Source of the DNA: GCA-2722315 sp032251355
GTDB lineage: Bacteria > Pseudomonadota > Gammaproteobacteria > Xanthomonadales > Wenzhouxiangellaceae
Assembly (NCBI GenBank): GCA_032251355.1
Contig: JAVVDV010000008.1
Span: 1 to 64,000 of the forward strand
DNA: 64,000 nt
Reading direction: 5' to 3'
Positions 55,228 through 63,934 of this stretch are shown here, piece by piece (the stretch's first letter is position 1; each line of letters starts with the position of its first letter). The notes below the pieces were generated by a model, which did not search any database, had not been told where the DNA came from, and saw only the letters and a program-made list of their open reading frames with translations. Both the position numbers and the translations under genes were made by a program.

Positions 55228-57162
55228 TTGAGTCAGTTTGCCAAGAATCTGTTGTTGTGGATCATCGTCGCGATGGTGCTGATGAGCATTTTCCAGCACT
55301 ACGCACAGACCGAGCCGCAGGCGCAGCAGATGCAGTATTCGCAGTTTCTGGACGCGGTGCGCAACGGTCAGGTCCAGAACGTGTTGATCCAGGCCCAGCC
55401 CGGCGGCAAGCGCCTGACCGGCAAGACCACCAGCGGCCAGGCCTTCGAGACCTTCGCGCCGCCCGACGACCCCGGCCTGATCGCCGATCTGGAAAACAAC
55501 AACGTTGTGCACGATGCAAGGCCACCGGAAGGGCGCTCGATCCTGGTCGACATCATGATCAGCCTGCTGCCGGTGCTGCTGCTGGTGTTCCTGTTTGTCT
55601 ACTTCATGCGCCAGATGCAGGGTGGCATGGGCGGACGCGGCGGCGCCATGAGCTTCGGCAAGTCACGCGCCAAGCTGCAGGGCGAGGACCAGGTCAAGAT
55701 CACTTTCGCCGATGTGGCCGGGGTCGAGGAGGCCAAGGACGAGGTCGTCGAACTGGTCGAATTCCTGAAGAATCCCGGCAAGTTCCAGCGCCTCGGCGGC
55801 ACCATCCCCAAGGGTGTGTTGATGGTCGGCCCGCCCGGCACCGGCAAGACGCTGCTCGCACGCGCGATTGCCGGTGAGGCGCAGGTGCCGTTCTTCTCGA
55901 TTTCCGGGTCCGATTTCGTCGAGATGTTCGTCGGCGTCGGTGCCTCGCGCGTGCGCGACATGTTCGAGACCGCCAAGAAGCATGCCCCCTGCATCATCTT
56001 CATCGACGAACTCGACGCGGTCGGGCGCCATCGCGGTGCCGGCCTCGGTGGCGGGCACGACGAGCGCGAGCAGACGCTCAATCAGCTGCTGGTCGAAATG
56101 GACGGCTTCGAGGGCACCCAGGGCATCATCATGATTGCCGCGACCAACCGGCCCGACGTGCTCGATCCGGCGCTGCTGCGTCCCGGCCGGTTCGACCGCC
56201 AAGTGGTCGTGCCGTTGCCGGACCTGAAAGGCCGCGAACAGATTCTTGGCGTGCACATGAAAAAGATTCCGGTCGATGAGCGCGTCGATGCCCGCGTGGT
56301 GGCCCGAGGCACACCCGGTTTCTCTGGCGCCGACCTGGCCAATCTGATCAACGAGGCCGCGCTGTTTGCCGCGCGCGAGGACGCCTCGACCGTCACCATG
56401 GATCACTTCGATCGCGCCAAGGACAAGATCATGATGGGCGCCGAGCGCAAGTCCATGGTGATGAGCGAGGACGACAAGCGCCTGACCGCCTACCACGAGG
56501 CCGGCCATGCCATTGTCGGACGCGTTGTGCCCGAGCATGACCCGGTCTACAAGGTCACCATCATCCCGCGCGGGCGCGCGCTGGGTGTGACCATGTTCCT
56601 GCCCGAGGAAGACAAGTACAGCATGAACAAGACCCAGCTCGAGTCGCAACTGGCCAGCCTGTTCGGCGGTCGCGCGGCCGAAGAGCTGATCTACGGCAAG
56701 GACAAGGTCACCACCGGCGCCAGCAACGATATCGAGCGTGCCACGCAGATTGCCCGCAACATGGTGGTCAAGTGGGGGCTGTCCGAAGCGCTTGGGCCGC
56801 TGACCTACGATGAGAACGAGGACGAGGTGTTCCTCGGTCGCTCGGTCACCAAGCACCAGAACGTCTCGGACGAGACGCACCGGCTGATCGACAAGGAAGT
56901 GCGCCAGATCATCGACAGCGCCTACGCCCGGGCCCACGAGATTCTGACCGAAAACGATCGCCAGCTGCACCTCATGGCCGATGCGCTGATGACCTACGAG
57001 ACCATCGACGCGCAGCAGATCGATCAGATCATGGACGGCCGCGAGCCCGACCCGCCGGAAGGATGGGATGATGACCAGCGCCCGCCGTCAGCGCCCGGTG
57101 GCGACGATGCGCCCGACGAGAGTCTGGAACCATCGGGACGACCTGCCCACGGTCACGGCTGA
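55228..57162 (+). CDS. ftsH: ATP-dependent zinc metalloprotease FtsH
   Basis: This 644-residue protein begins with TTG (55228), supported by AGGAG 8 nt upstream and by the correct N-terminus QFAKNLLLWIIVAMVL. Two membrane helices flank a periplasmic domain. AAA+ Walker A GPPGTGKT is at 201-208, Walker B is IIFIDELD, the SRH is RPDVLDPALLRPGRFDR, and the zinc motif HEAGH starts at H423. It degrades membrane proteins, sigma-32 and LpxC. The C-terminal tail is acidic and proline-rich. Confidence 0.97.
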   Translation: MSQFAKNLLLWIIVAMVLMSIFQHYAQTEPQAQQMQYSQFLDAVRNGQVQNVLIQAQPGGKRLTGKTTSGQAFETFAPPDDPGLIADLENNNVVHDARPPEGRSILVDIMISLLPVLLLVFLFVYFMRQMQGGMGGRGGAMSFGKSRAKLQGEDQVKITFADVAGVEEAKDEVVELVEFLKNPGKFQRLGGTIPKGVLMVGPPGTGKTLLARAIAGEAQVPFFSISGSDFVEMFVGVGASRVRDMFETAKKHAPCIIFIDELDAVGRHRGAGLGGGHDEREQTLNQLLVEMDGFEGTQGIIMIAATNRPDVLDPALLRPGRFDRQVVVPLPDLKGREQILGVHMKKIPVDERVDARVVARGTPGFSGADLANLINEAALFAAREDASTVTMDHFDRAKDKIMMGAERKSMVMSEDDKRLTAYHEAGHAIVGRVVPEHDPVYKVTIIPRGRALGVTMFLPEEDKYSMNKTQLESQLASLFGGRAAEELIYGKDKVTTGASNDIERATQIARNMVVKWGLSEALGPLTYDENEDEVFLGRSVTKHQNVSDETHRLIDKEVRQIIDSAYARAHEILTENDRQLHLMADALMTYETIDAQQIDQIMDGREPDPPEGWDDDQRPPSAPGGDDAPDESLEPSGRPAHGHG

Positions 57163-57180
57163 AGTCGATTTCGCTTCTGC

Positions 57181-57630
57181 TTACTTGATGAGCTTCAGCG
57201 ACGGCCGCCCTCGAGGCGGCCGCTTGCTGTGTTCACTCCCGGAGCGGTCGTCGCCAGTCGATTGCGGCGACTCCTGATCAGCCTCGGGCTCGGCAGCGTC
57301 GTCGCTGTCGGGAAACATCATGCCCTGACCGTTTTCGCGCGCGTAGATCGCCTGAATGGCCGCGACCGGCACAAGCACCGCGTGTGAGACGCCGGAAAAT
57401 CGGGCGACGAAGCTCACGTAGTCGTTGTCGATCAACAGATCGCGCACCGCTGACGGCGAGATGTTGAGCACCAGACGCTCTTGACCGGTGATTGCCGTCG
57501 GCACGTCGAGATTCGGCGCTTCGGGATCGACAACGATCTGCGGCGTGAGTCCGTTGTCGACGATCCATTCGTGCAGCGCCCGCAGCAGATAGGGCTGGCT
57601 GGGGCTCATGGGCGGGGTTGAGGAGGTCAT
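57181..57630 (-). CDS. sspB: ClpXP adaptor SspB
   Basis: This 149-residue protein has several near starts (57630 or 57609). The substrate-binding domain is PYLLRALHEWIVDNGLTPQIVVD..ERLVLNISPSAVRDL..FSARF-like (VARFSGVSHAVLVPVAAI). A long acidic linker ends in the ClpX-binding tail GRPSLKLIK, close to the E. coli XB motif. It delivers ssrA-tagged proteins to ClpXP, whose subunits are also encoded in the window. It follows sspA. Confidence 0.93.
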   Translation of the reverse strand: MTSSTPPMSPSQPYLLRALHEWIVDNGLTPQIVVDPEAPNLDVPTAITGQERLVLNISPSAVRDLLIDNDYVSFVARFSGVSHAVLVPVAAIQAIYARENGQGMMFPDSDDAAEPEADQESPQSTGDDRSGSEHSKRPPRGRPSLKLIK

Positions 57631-57661
57631 GACAAGCACCGGGCCGGCGGCCCGACTTTTC

Positions 57662-58279
57662 TCAGGCCTGGCCTTCTCGGGCCGCGCGCTCGACAGCGGT
57701 CAGGCTGCGCTGGAAGGCATCGCGCGCAAACATGCGGTCCATGTAGCGCTGGAGGTTGACGGTCGAACGCGCCGGCAGGTCGATGTCGTAGGCCGGCAGT
57801 CGCCACAGCAGCGGAAGCAGTGCGCAGTCGACCAGACTCAGTTCGTCGTTGAGCAGGAATGGCGACAGTCCGAACAGGCCGTCGGCCTCGATCAGGCCTT
57901 CGCGCAGTTGCTTGCGTGCGGTCTCGATGCGTTTCGCGCCGGTCGAGGTTTCGATGATCTTGCCGTTGGTCAGCCAGTCGCGCTTGATCCGGTACATGGC
58001 CAGCCGCAGGCGTGAGCGTGAGACCGGGTCGATCGGCATCAACGGCGGGTGCGGGTAGCGCTCGTCGAGGTAGTCGGTGACCACCCAGGTGCCGTACACG
58101 GCAAGGTCGCGATCGACCAGCGTTGGCGGTTCGCCGTAGGGATTGATTTCGGCCAGGTCGGCCATTGCCGGACGGTCCTGCTCGAGATGAATGATCTCGA
58201 CGTTCAGACCCTTTTCGGCCAACACCACACGAACCCGGTGGCTGTCCAGGCAGTACTCGGACGAGTACAGGGTCATCAT
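57662..58279 (-). CDS. sspA: Stringent starvation protein A
   Basis: This 205-residue protein has a glutathione-transferase fold: thioredoxin-like N-domain (LYSSEYCLDSHRVRVVLAEKGLNVE, INPYGEPPTLVDRDLAVY) and helical C-domain (WRLPAYDIDLPARSTVNLQRYMDRMF). The conserved P-H-P element on the surface that contacts sigma-70 appears as ERYPHPPLMPIDP. SspA binds RNA polymerase in stress. The sspA-sspB order after petABC is typical. Confidence 0.93.
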   Translation of the reverse strand: MMTLYSSEYCLDSHRVRVVLAEKGLNVEIIHLEQDRPAMADLAEINPYGEPPTLVDRDLAVYGTWVVTDYLDERYPHPPLMPIDPVSRSRLRLAMYRIKRDWLTNGKIIETSTGAKRIETARKQLREGLIEADGLFGLSPFLLNDELSLVDCALLPLLWRLPAYDIDLPARSTVNLQRYMDRMFARDAFQRSLTAVERAAREGQA

Positions 58280-58318
58280 GGCGCAAGGCCTCCCGTCAAC
58301 ATTCGCGTGGCGAATCGA

Positions 58319-59050
58319 TCATTTTTTGACGTCCCGCCAGAATTCCTTGTACAGCAGGTAGGCCAGCAGGGTGAACACGACCAGGAACAGTAACACCCAT
58401 ACGCCCAGCCGCTCGCGTTCAAGCACGGCCGGTTCGCCGAGGTAGACCATGAAAGCGGTCAGGTCGCGGATCGCCGACTGGTATTCGGCCGGGCTCAGAC
58501 TGCCGGACGTGTTCAGGCGCAGTTCGGCGATGCGGGTATGTTCCTGACCGGCTTCGTCGGCGTAAGTCTCCAGCACCGGGCGCTGGATGCCCTGCAATTC
58601 CCACAATACATGCGGCATGGAAGCATTGGCCAGCACCGTGTTGTTCCATTCATTGCCGTCGAGGTAGAAGCCGTTGAGGAAGGAATAGATCCAGTCGGCA
58701 CCGCGCGCACGCGTCGTCAGGCTCAAATCCGGCGGCTTCTTGCCGAACCAGTTGCCGGACTCGGTCGGCATTGCGGCCTTGATGTAGTCGGTGATCGCGA
58801 CATCGCCGAACATCAGCTGGTTTTCGACCTGTTCCTCGGTCAGCCCCAGGTCCTGGGCCAGTCGCTGGTAGCGCATGTACTGCGCCGAGTGGCAGGAATG
58901 GCAGTAATTGAAGAACAATCCAGCGCCACGCTGTACCGATGCGATGTCGTGGACGTTGGCGCCCGAGGATTCGAGGTTGTCACCACCGCCGGCCGCGAAC
59001 GCAAGCGTACCGGCAAACAGCAGGACAAGGGCAGAGATGATGCGCATCAT
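58319..59050 (-). CDS. petC: Cytochrome c1 of the bc1 complex
   Basis: The protein has 243 residues. A signal peptide (ALVLLFAGTLAFAAGG) precedes the haem-binding CHSCH in FFNYCHSCHSAQYM. The methionine axial ligand is probably in ANASMPHVL. A C-terminal anchor helix (GVWVLLFLVVFTLLAYLLY) holds it in the inner membrane. It carries electrons from the Rieske centre to soluble cytochrome c. It overlaps petB by 4 nt. Confidence 0.96.
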   Translation of the reverse strand: MMRIISALVLLFAGTLAFAAGGGDNLESSGANVHDIASVQRGAGLFFNYCHSCHSAQYMRYQRLAQDLGLTEEQVENQLMFGDVAITDYIKAAMPTESGNWFGKKPPDLSLTTRARGADWIYSFLNGFYLDGNEWNNTVLANASMPHVLWELQGIQRPVLETYADEAGQEHTRIAELRLNTSGSLSPAEYQSAIRDLTAFMVYLGEPAVLERERLGVWVLLFLVVFTLLAYLLYKEFWRDVKK

Positions 59051-60291
59051 TTGGTCACCCGTTCCGGTTCCGGCTTGGTCTTTTCATACTTGGTCACGAA
59101 AGGCATCAGGATGAAGAACGCGAAGTAGACAAACGTCCAGATGCGCGATTCGATCGTTTCGACCGCAGTGCCGGTGCCCATGCCCAGCATGCCAAGTCGC
59201 ACGAAGGCGACCGCGAACACCGCCAGCAGAATCTTGCTGCCCAGACCCTTGTAGCGGATCGACTTGACCTTCGAGCGGTCCAGCCACGGCAGCGCGAACA
59301 GCACCATGATTGCTGCACCCATCAGGATCACGCCCATCAGCTTGTCCGGTACGGCGCGCAGGATCGCGTAATACGGTGTGAAATACCACACCGGCACGAT
59401 GTGCGGCGGCGTGACCTGCGGATCGGCCGGGTTGAAGTTGTCCGGCTCCAGGAACAACCCGCCGAATTCCGGCGCATAGAAGATCACGAATGCGAACAGG
59501 GTCAGGAAAACACCGACGCCGAACACATCCTTGACGGTGTAGTAAGGATGGAAGGGAATGCCGTCCAGCGGCCGACCCTGGGTATCCTTGTTCTTCTTGA
59601 TCTCGACGCCGTCGGGGTTGTTCGAGCCGACCTCATGCAGCGCGGCAAGGTGCAGCACCACCAGTGCCAGCAATGCCAGAGGTACGGCGATCACGTGCAG
59701 CGCGAAGAAGCGGTTCAGGGTGGCGTCGGAGACGAAGAAGTCGCCGCGGATCCACTCGACCAGCACGTCGCCGACCACCGGCACGGCACCGAACAGCGAG
59801 ATGATCACCTGCGCGCCCCAGTACGACATCTGGCCCCATGGCAGCACGTAGCCCAGGAAGGCCTCGGCCATCAGCGCCAGGTAGATGAACACGCCGAGGA
59901 TCCAGACCAGTTCGCGCGGCGACTTGTAGGAGCCGTACATCAGGCCGCGGAACATGTGCAGGTAGACGAGGATGAAGAAGAACGAGGCGCCGGTCGAATG
60001 CATGTAGCGGATCAGCCAGCCCCACTCGACATCGCGCATGATGTATTCGACAGACGCGAAGGCCTCGACTGCCGAAGGCTTGTAGTGCATGGTCAGGAAG
60101 ATGCCGGTAACGATCTGCAGCACCAGCATCAGGGTGGCCAGCGAGCCGAAGTAATACATCGCGTTGAAGTTCTTCGGCGCGTAATACTCGCTGATGTGCG
60201 CCTTCCAGAACGCCGACACCGGCAGCCGCCGGTCGACCCAGTTGCCAAAGGATTCGACGCCGCGCGCCAGGTTGCTTGCAGGCTTGGACAT
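59047..60291 (-). CDS. petB: Cytochrome b of the bc1 complex
   Basis: This 414-residue protein has the ATG read from 60291 (MSKPASNLARGVESF). It has eight or nine membrane helices with the paired haem histidines in YMHSTGASFFFILVYLHMFRG and HVIAVPLALLALVVLHLAALHEVG. The Qo-site motif PEWY is represented by PVWYFTPYYAILR. It oxidises ubiquinol. It lies in the middle of petA-petB-petC. Confidence 0.96.
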   Translation of the reverse strand: MSKPASNLARGVESFGNWVDRRLPVSAFWKAHISEYYAPKNFNAMYYFGSLATLMLVLQIVTGIFLTMHYKPSAVEAFASVEYIMRDVEWGWLIRYMHSTGASFFFILVYLHMFRGLMYGSYKSPRELVWILGVFIYLALMAEAFLGYVLPWGQMSYWGAQVIISLFGAVPVVGDVLVEWIRGDFFVSDATLNRFFALHVIAVPLALLALVVLHLAALHEVGSNNPDGVEIKKNKDTQGRPLDGIPFHPYYTVKDVFGVGVFLTLFAFVIFYAPEFGGLFLEPDNFNPADPQVTPPHIVPVWYFTPYYAILRAVPDKLMGVILMGAAIMVLFALPWLDRSKVKSIRYKGLGSKILLAVFAVAFVRLGMLGMGTGTAVETIESRIWTFVYFAFFILMPFVTKYEKTKPEPERVTK

Positions 60292-60292
60292 G

Positions 60293-60916
60293 TCAGGCAG
60301 CTCCTTGCGGATCGACACCGATGACGACATGCTCGTCGTCGACGAAGCGGTACGGCGGCACGATCAGGTTGGTCGGCGCGGGAACACCGGCATAGACGCG
60401 GCCGGCCAGGTCGAACTTGGATTTGTGGCAGGGGCAGAAGAAGCCGCCCATCCAGTTTTCCTCGAACGGCTGTGCACCGACCTCGGGCAGGAATTCCGGC
60501 ACGCAGCCCAGGTGCGTGCAGTGCAGATTCAGGACCAGAAACTCGGGCCGGATGGAGCGATGTTCGTTGGCGGCGTAGCTGGGCTGCTGCTCGGGAACCT
60601 GCGACTGCGGGTCGCGCAGCTGGTTGTTGATCTTCGACAGGTTGTCGACCATTTCCTCGGTGCGGCGCAGGATGCCGATGGTCTGGCCGCGCCAGACAAC
60701 CTTGACCAGTTGCCCCGGTTCCATCGCGCCGATGTAAGCCTCGACCGGAGCACCGACCACGCGCGCACGCGCACTCGGCATCCACGACGCTACGAAGGGC
60801 CAGGCCGCGAAGCCAGCGCCGACCGCGCCGACCGCGCCGGTGCCGGCCAGCAGCAGCATGCGGCGGCCCTTGTCGGCAACCGGTTCGACAGATGCAAGGG
60901 ATGATTGATCAGCCAT
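60293..60916 (-). CDS. petA: Rieske iron-sulfur subunit of the bc1 complex
   Basis: This 207-residue protein has the ATG read from 60916. A basic N-terminus and one membrane anchor (GRRMLLLAGTGAVGAVGAGFAAWPFV), a Tat-like arrangement, precede the globular domain. The 2Fe-2S ligands are in CTHLGC and CPCHKSKFD (two Cys, two His plus a disulfide). It is first gene of the petABC operon, 1 bp before petB. Confidence 0.96.
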   Translation of the reverse strand: MADQSSLASVEPVADKGRRMLLLAGTGAVGAVGAGFAAWPFVASWMPSARARVVGAPVEAYIGAMEPGQLVKVVWRGQTIGILRRTEEMVDNLSKINNQLRDPQSQVPEQQPSYAANEHRSIRPEFLVLNLHCTHLGCVPEFLPEVGAQPFEENWMGGFFCPCHKSKFDLAGRVYAGVPAPTNLIVPPYRFVDDEHVVIGVDPQGAA

Positions 60917-61086
60917 CAAGCAGCACTCCTCCAGGTAGACGCACACGAGTCACGTTGACGGTGGCGTCGGGGTCAGAACGGCATTTTACCGAATTTCCTC
61001 GAAAATCGGGTCGGCCCGGTGAGCGGGCGGTCACGGCTGCGCGATCGTACGGCTACACTGTGCGCTGGATCTGCATTCCGGCATCC

Positions 61087-62181
61087 ATGAGCCATGTGCT
61101 GAAAATCGTGCTGCAGGCCGTCGTGCTGGGCCTTGCCGCTGCGTTCCTTGTGGTCTGGCTGCGTCCGGACCTGGTGCCGCGTGGTGCCGGTGATGAACCG
61201 ACGTCCGAGCGCAGCCGCGGCTACGCCGATGCGGTCAGTCGCACCGCGCCGTCGGTGGTCAGCATTTACACCCGCACGCTGGTATCCGAGCCTGTGGCCG
61301 GCGGAAACGCCGACGCGATGCTGCAGCGGCTGTTCCAGGGGCGACGCGTGCAGCGTCCGCGCAACGGCCTGGGCTCGGGCGTGATTGTTTCGCCCGACGG
61401 TCTGATCGTCACCGCCGCCCATGTGATTCGCGAGGTCGACAATATCTTCGTCGCGCTGTTCGATGGCGGGGTCGCTGAGGCGCGCGTGATCGGCACCGAT
61501 CCGGCCACCGACGTGGCGGTGCTGAAAGTCGATCTGACCGGACTGCCGGCCGCCACGTTCAATACCGACGGTGGTCAACGACCCGGCGATATCGTGCTGG
61601 CGATCGGTAACGCCTTCGGTCTCAACCATACCGTCACCGCCGGCATCATCAGCGCCACCGGTCGCAGCGACCTGAACCTGGCCACCTTCGAAGACTTCAT
61701 CCAGACCGACGCGGCGATCAATTCGGGCAACAGCGGTGGTGCACTGATCAACCTCGACGGCGAGGTCATCGGCATCAATACCGCCTCGCTGAGCCAGGAC
61801 ACCGGCGCGCAGGGCATCGGCTTTGCCATCCCGGCCGGGCTCGCGGTCGATGTGATGCGTCAGATCGTCGAGTACGGCAGCGTGCGGCGCGGGTGGATCG
61901 GTGCGAACGTCACCGATCCGAGGCTGGTGCTGCTGGAGGGGCGCGAGGCACCCGGCGGTGTGCAGATCGCCCAGCTCTACCGCGGCGGCCCGGCCTGGCA
62001 GGCGGGCCTGCGGCCCGGCGATATCATCGTCGCCGTCGACGAAAAGCTCGTCGCCGATGCACGCGAGTTCATGCTCGAGGTCGCCAACCAGCCGCCGGGT
62101 GCGGAGCTGGAACTGATTGCCGTGCGTGACGGTCAGCGCTTCACTACATCGGTGCGCGTGATTCAGCAGCCGCCGCTGTAG
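61087..62181 (+). CDS. degS: Membrane-anchored HtrA serine protease, DegS-like
   Basis: The protein has 364 residues, with its ATG at 61087. One N-terminal anchor helix (IVLQAVVLGLAAAFLVVWL), a trypsin-like domain with H112 (VTAAHVI), D142 (ATDVAVLK) and S216 (NSGNSGGAL), and a single PDZ domain (about 265-355, VQIAQLYRGGPAWQAGLRPGDIIVAVD). An anchor plus one PDZ is the DegS layout, which starts the sigma-E envelope-stress cascade by cutting RseA. DegQ-type enzymes have two PDZ domains, so DegS is preferred. Confidence 0.9.
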   Translation: MSHVLKIVLQAVVLGLAAAFLVVWLRPDLVPRGAGDEPTSERSRGYADAVSRTAPSVVSIYTRTLVSEPVAGGNADAMLQRLFQGRRVQRPRNGLGSGVIVSPDGLIVTAAHVIREVDNIFVALFDGGVAEARVIGTDPATDVAVLKVDLTGLPAATFNTDGGQRPGDIVLAIGNAFGLNHTVTAGIISATGRSDLNLATFEDFIQTDAAINSGNSGGALINLDGEVIGINTASLSQDTGAQGIGFAIPAGLAVDVMRQIVEYGSVRRGWIGANVTDPRLVLLEGREAPGGVQIAQLYRGGPAWQAGLRPGDIIVAVDEKLVADAREFMLEVANQPPGAELELIAVRDGQRFTTSVRVIQQPPL

Positions 62182-62279
62182 GATTCAGGAGATAGGATTC
62201 AGGCGATTGTGGTCGGGCAACGAGCGGTCGGGCAACGCGTTCGACCATTGCGTGTTGCTGTCTCCTTGCTCCTGAATCC
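62181..62279. repeat. Small element with 11-bp terminal inverted repeats in the degS-dcd gap
   Basis: GGATTCAGGAG (62181-62191) and CTCCTGAATCC (62269-62279) are perfect inverted repeats; GGATTCAGG recurs at 62195-62203. Inside, GTCGGGCAACG occurs twice in tandem (near 62212 and 62228). The element fills the convergent gap and could be a MITE-like insertion or a bidirectional terminator region. Confidence 0.55.
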
Positions 62280-62291
62280 TGTCCGCTCGCC

Positions 62292-62858
62292 TCAAGCCCT
62301 GGGCAGCGTGACGCCGCGCTGGCCCTGGTACTTGCCCGAGCGTTCGGCGTAGCTGGTCTCGCACGGCTCGTCGGATTCGAAAAACAGCATCTGCGCCACG
62401 CCCTCGTTGGCGTAGATGCGCGCCGGCAATGGGGTGGTGTTGGAGAACTCCAGCGTCACGTGGCCTTCCCACTCCGGTTCCAGCGGCGTGACGTTGACGA
62501 TGATGCCGCAGCGCGCGTAGGTCGACTTGCCCAGGCAGATCACCAGCACGTTGCGCGGGATGCGGAAGTACTCGACCGTGCGCGCCAGCGCGAACGAGTT
62601 GGGCGGGATGATGCACTGCTCGCCCTTGACGTCGACGAAGCTCGATGCGTCGAAGTGCTTGGGGTCGACGATTGCGGAATTGATGTTGGTGAAGATCTTG
62701 AATTCATCGGCGCAGCGCACGTCGTAGCCGTAGCTCGAGGTGCCGTAGGACACCAGCTGGCGGCCCTCGTTGATGCGCACCTGGCCGGCCTCGAACGGCT
62801 CGATCATGCCGGTCTCGGCGGCCATGCGGCGGATCCAGCGGTCGGATTTGATCGTCAT
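62292..62858 (-). CDS. dcd: dCTP deaminase
   Basis: This 188-residue homotrimeric enzyme makes dUTP from dCTP. Conserved parts: IKSDRWIRRMA at the start, LVSYGTSSYGYDVRCADEFKIF, the catalytic glutamate in LEPEWEGHVTLEFSN, and the C-terminal KYQGQRGVTLPRA. It overlaps mrp by 4 nt (downstream of it). The mrp-dcd pair is common in Xanthomonadales and relatives. Confidence 0.96.
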   Translation of the reverse strand: MTIKSDRWIRRMAAETGMIEPFEAGQVRINEGRQLVSYGTSSYGYDVRCADEFKIFTNINSAIVDPKHFDASSFVDVKGEQCIIPPNSFALARTVEYFRIPRNVLVICLGKSTYARCGIIVNVTPLEPEWEGHVTLEFSNTTPLPARIYANEGVAQMLFFESDEPCETSYAERSGKYQGQRGVTLPRA

Positions 62859-63934
62859 TGGGTGATCCGGATCTTGGGCATGCGGATTTCGGTGTTGACC
62901 GCCTGGCGGGCCAGGCGTGCGGCGGTCGCGCGGGCCAGCGCGCGGAAGCGTCTGGCGGTCTCGCCATCCGGCTGGTCGACCACCAGCGGGCGACCGGCAT
63001 CGGTGCTGCGGCCAAGGCTTGCTTCCAGCGGCAGTCGGCCGAGCAGCGCCAGCCCGGTTTCGGCCGCGATGCGTTCACCCCCGCCTTCGCCGAAGATCGC
63101 CTCCTCGAAGCCGCAGTTGGAACACACATGCGTGCTCATGTTCTCGACGATGCCGAGTACCGGTACCTTGACCTTGCGGAACATCGCCACTGCACGCCTG
63201 ACGTCGTCGAGCGCGACTTCCTGCGGCGTGGTCACGACCACCGCGCCGGCCACCGGCACGCGCTGGGCCAGGGTCAGCTGGATATCACCGGTGCCCGGCG
63301 GCAGGTCGATGATCAGATAGTCCAGGTTCTGCCACAGGGTGTCGCTGACCATCTGCGACAGCGCCTGCGAGGCCATTGGCCCGCGCCAGATCATGGCCTG
63401 GTCGAGCTTGACCAGCGCACCCAGGCTCATTGCCTGGATGCCATGCACGTCGAACGGCAGGATGCGCTTGTTCTCGGTGGTGCCGGGTGCCCCGGACATG
63501 CCGAGCATGCGCGGCTGGCTGGGGCCGTAGATGTCGGCGTCGAGCACGCCGGCGCGCGCGCCCTCGGCCGCCAGTGCCAGCGCCAGGCTGGCTGCCACGG
63601 TGGATTTGCCGACCCCGCCCTTGCCGGAGGCCACGGCGATGATGTTTTTGACCCCGTCCAGCGGTGCCAGGCCACCCTGCACCGCATGTGCGGCAATCTC
63701 GGTGGTGATGTCGACGCTGGTCTCGGTCACACCATGGCCCGCCAGGCGTGCGCGGATCAGCCGGGTCAGTTCGGCATGCCAGCCGGCGGCCGGATAGCCC
63801 AGACGCAGGTCGACGGCGGCCTTGTTGCCGGAAAGCGCCAGCGCGTGGACCGCATCGCCCAGCGGCGCGCCGGCATGCGGATCATCAAGCTGGCGCAGGT
63901 CGTCTTTCAGCACTTCACGATCCAGTGCGGTCAT
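62855..63934 (-). CDS. mrp: Mrp/ApbC iron-sulfur cluster carrier ATPase
   Basis: The protein has 359 residues. An N-terminal MIP18-like domain (LRQLDDPHAGAPLGDAVHALALS) precedes the P-loop ATPase with the deviant Walker A GKGGVGKST, switch DADIYGPSQPRMLG and DYLIIDLPPGTGD. The cluster-binding CxxC is CSNC in HVCSNCGFEEAIFGEGGG. It delivers Fe-S clusters to apoproteins. It overlaps the partial gene before it (ATGA). Confidence 0.95.
   Translation of the reverse strand: MTALDREVLKDDLRQLDDPHAGAPLGDAVHALALSGNKAAVDLRLGYPAAGWHAELTRLIRARLAGHGVTETSVDITTEIAAHAVQGGLAPLDGVKNIIAVASGKGGVGKSTVAASLALALAAEGARAGVLDADIYGPSQPRMLGMSGAPGTTENKRILPFDVHGIQAMSLGALVKLDQAMIWRGPMASQALSQMVSDTLWQNLDYLIIDLPPGTGDIQLTLAQRVPVAGAVVVTTPQEVALDDVRRAVAMFRKVKVPVLGIVENMSTHVCSNCGFEEAIFGEGGGERIAAETGLALLGRLPLEASLGRSTDAGRPLVVDQPDGETARRFRALARATAARLARQAVNTEIRMPKIRITQ

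Noticed and set aside
61087..62181. DegP or DegQ assignment
   Set aside because: Only one PDZ domain and an uncleaved membrane anchor are present, which is the DegS layout.
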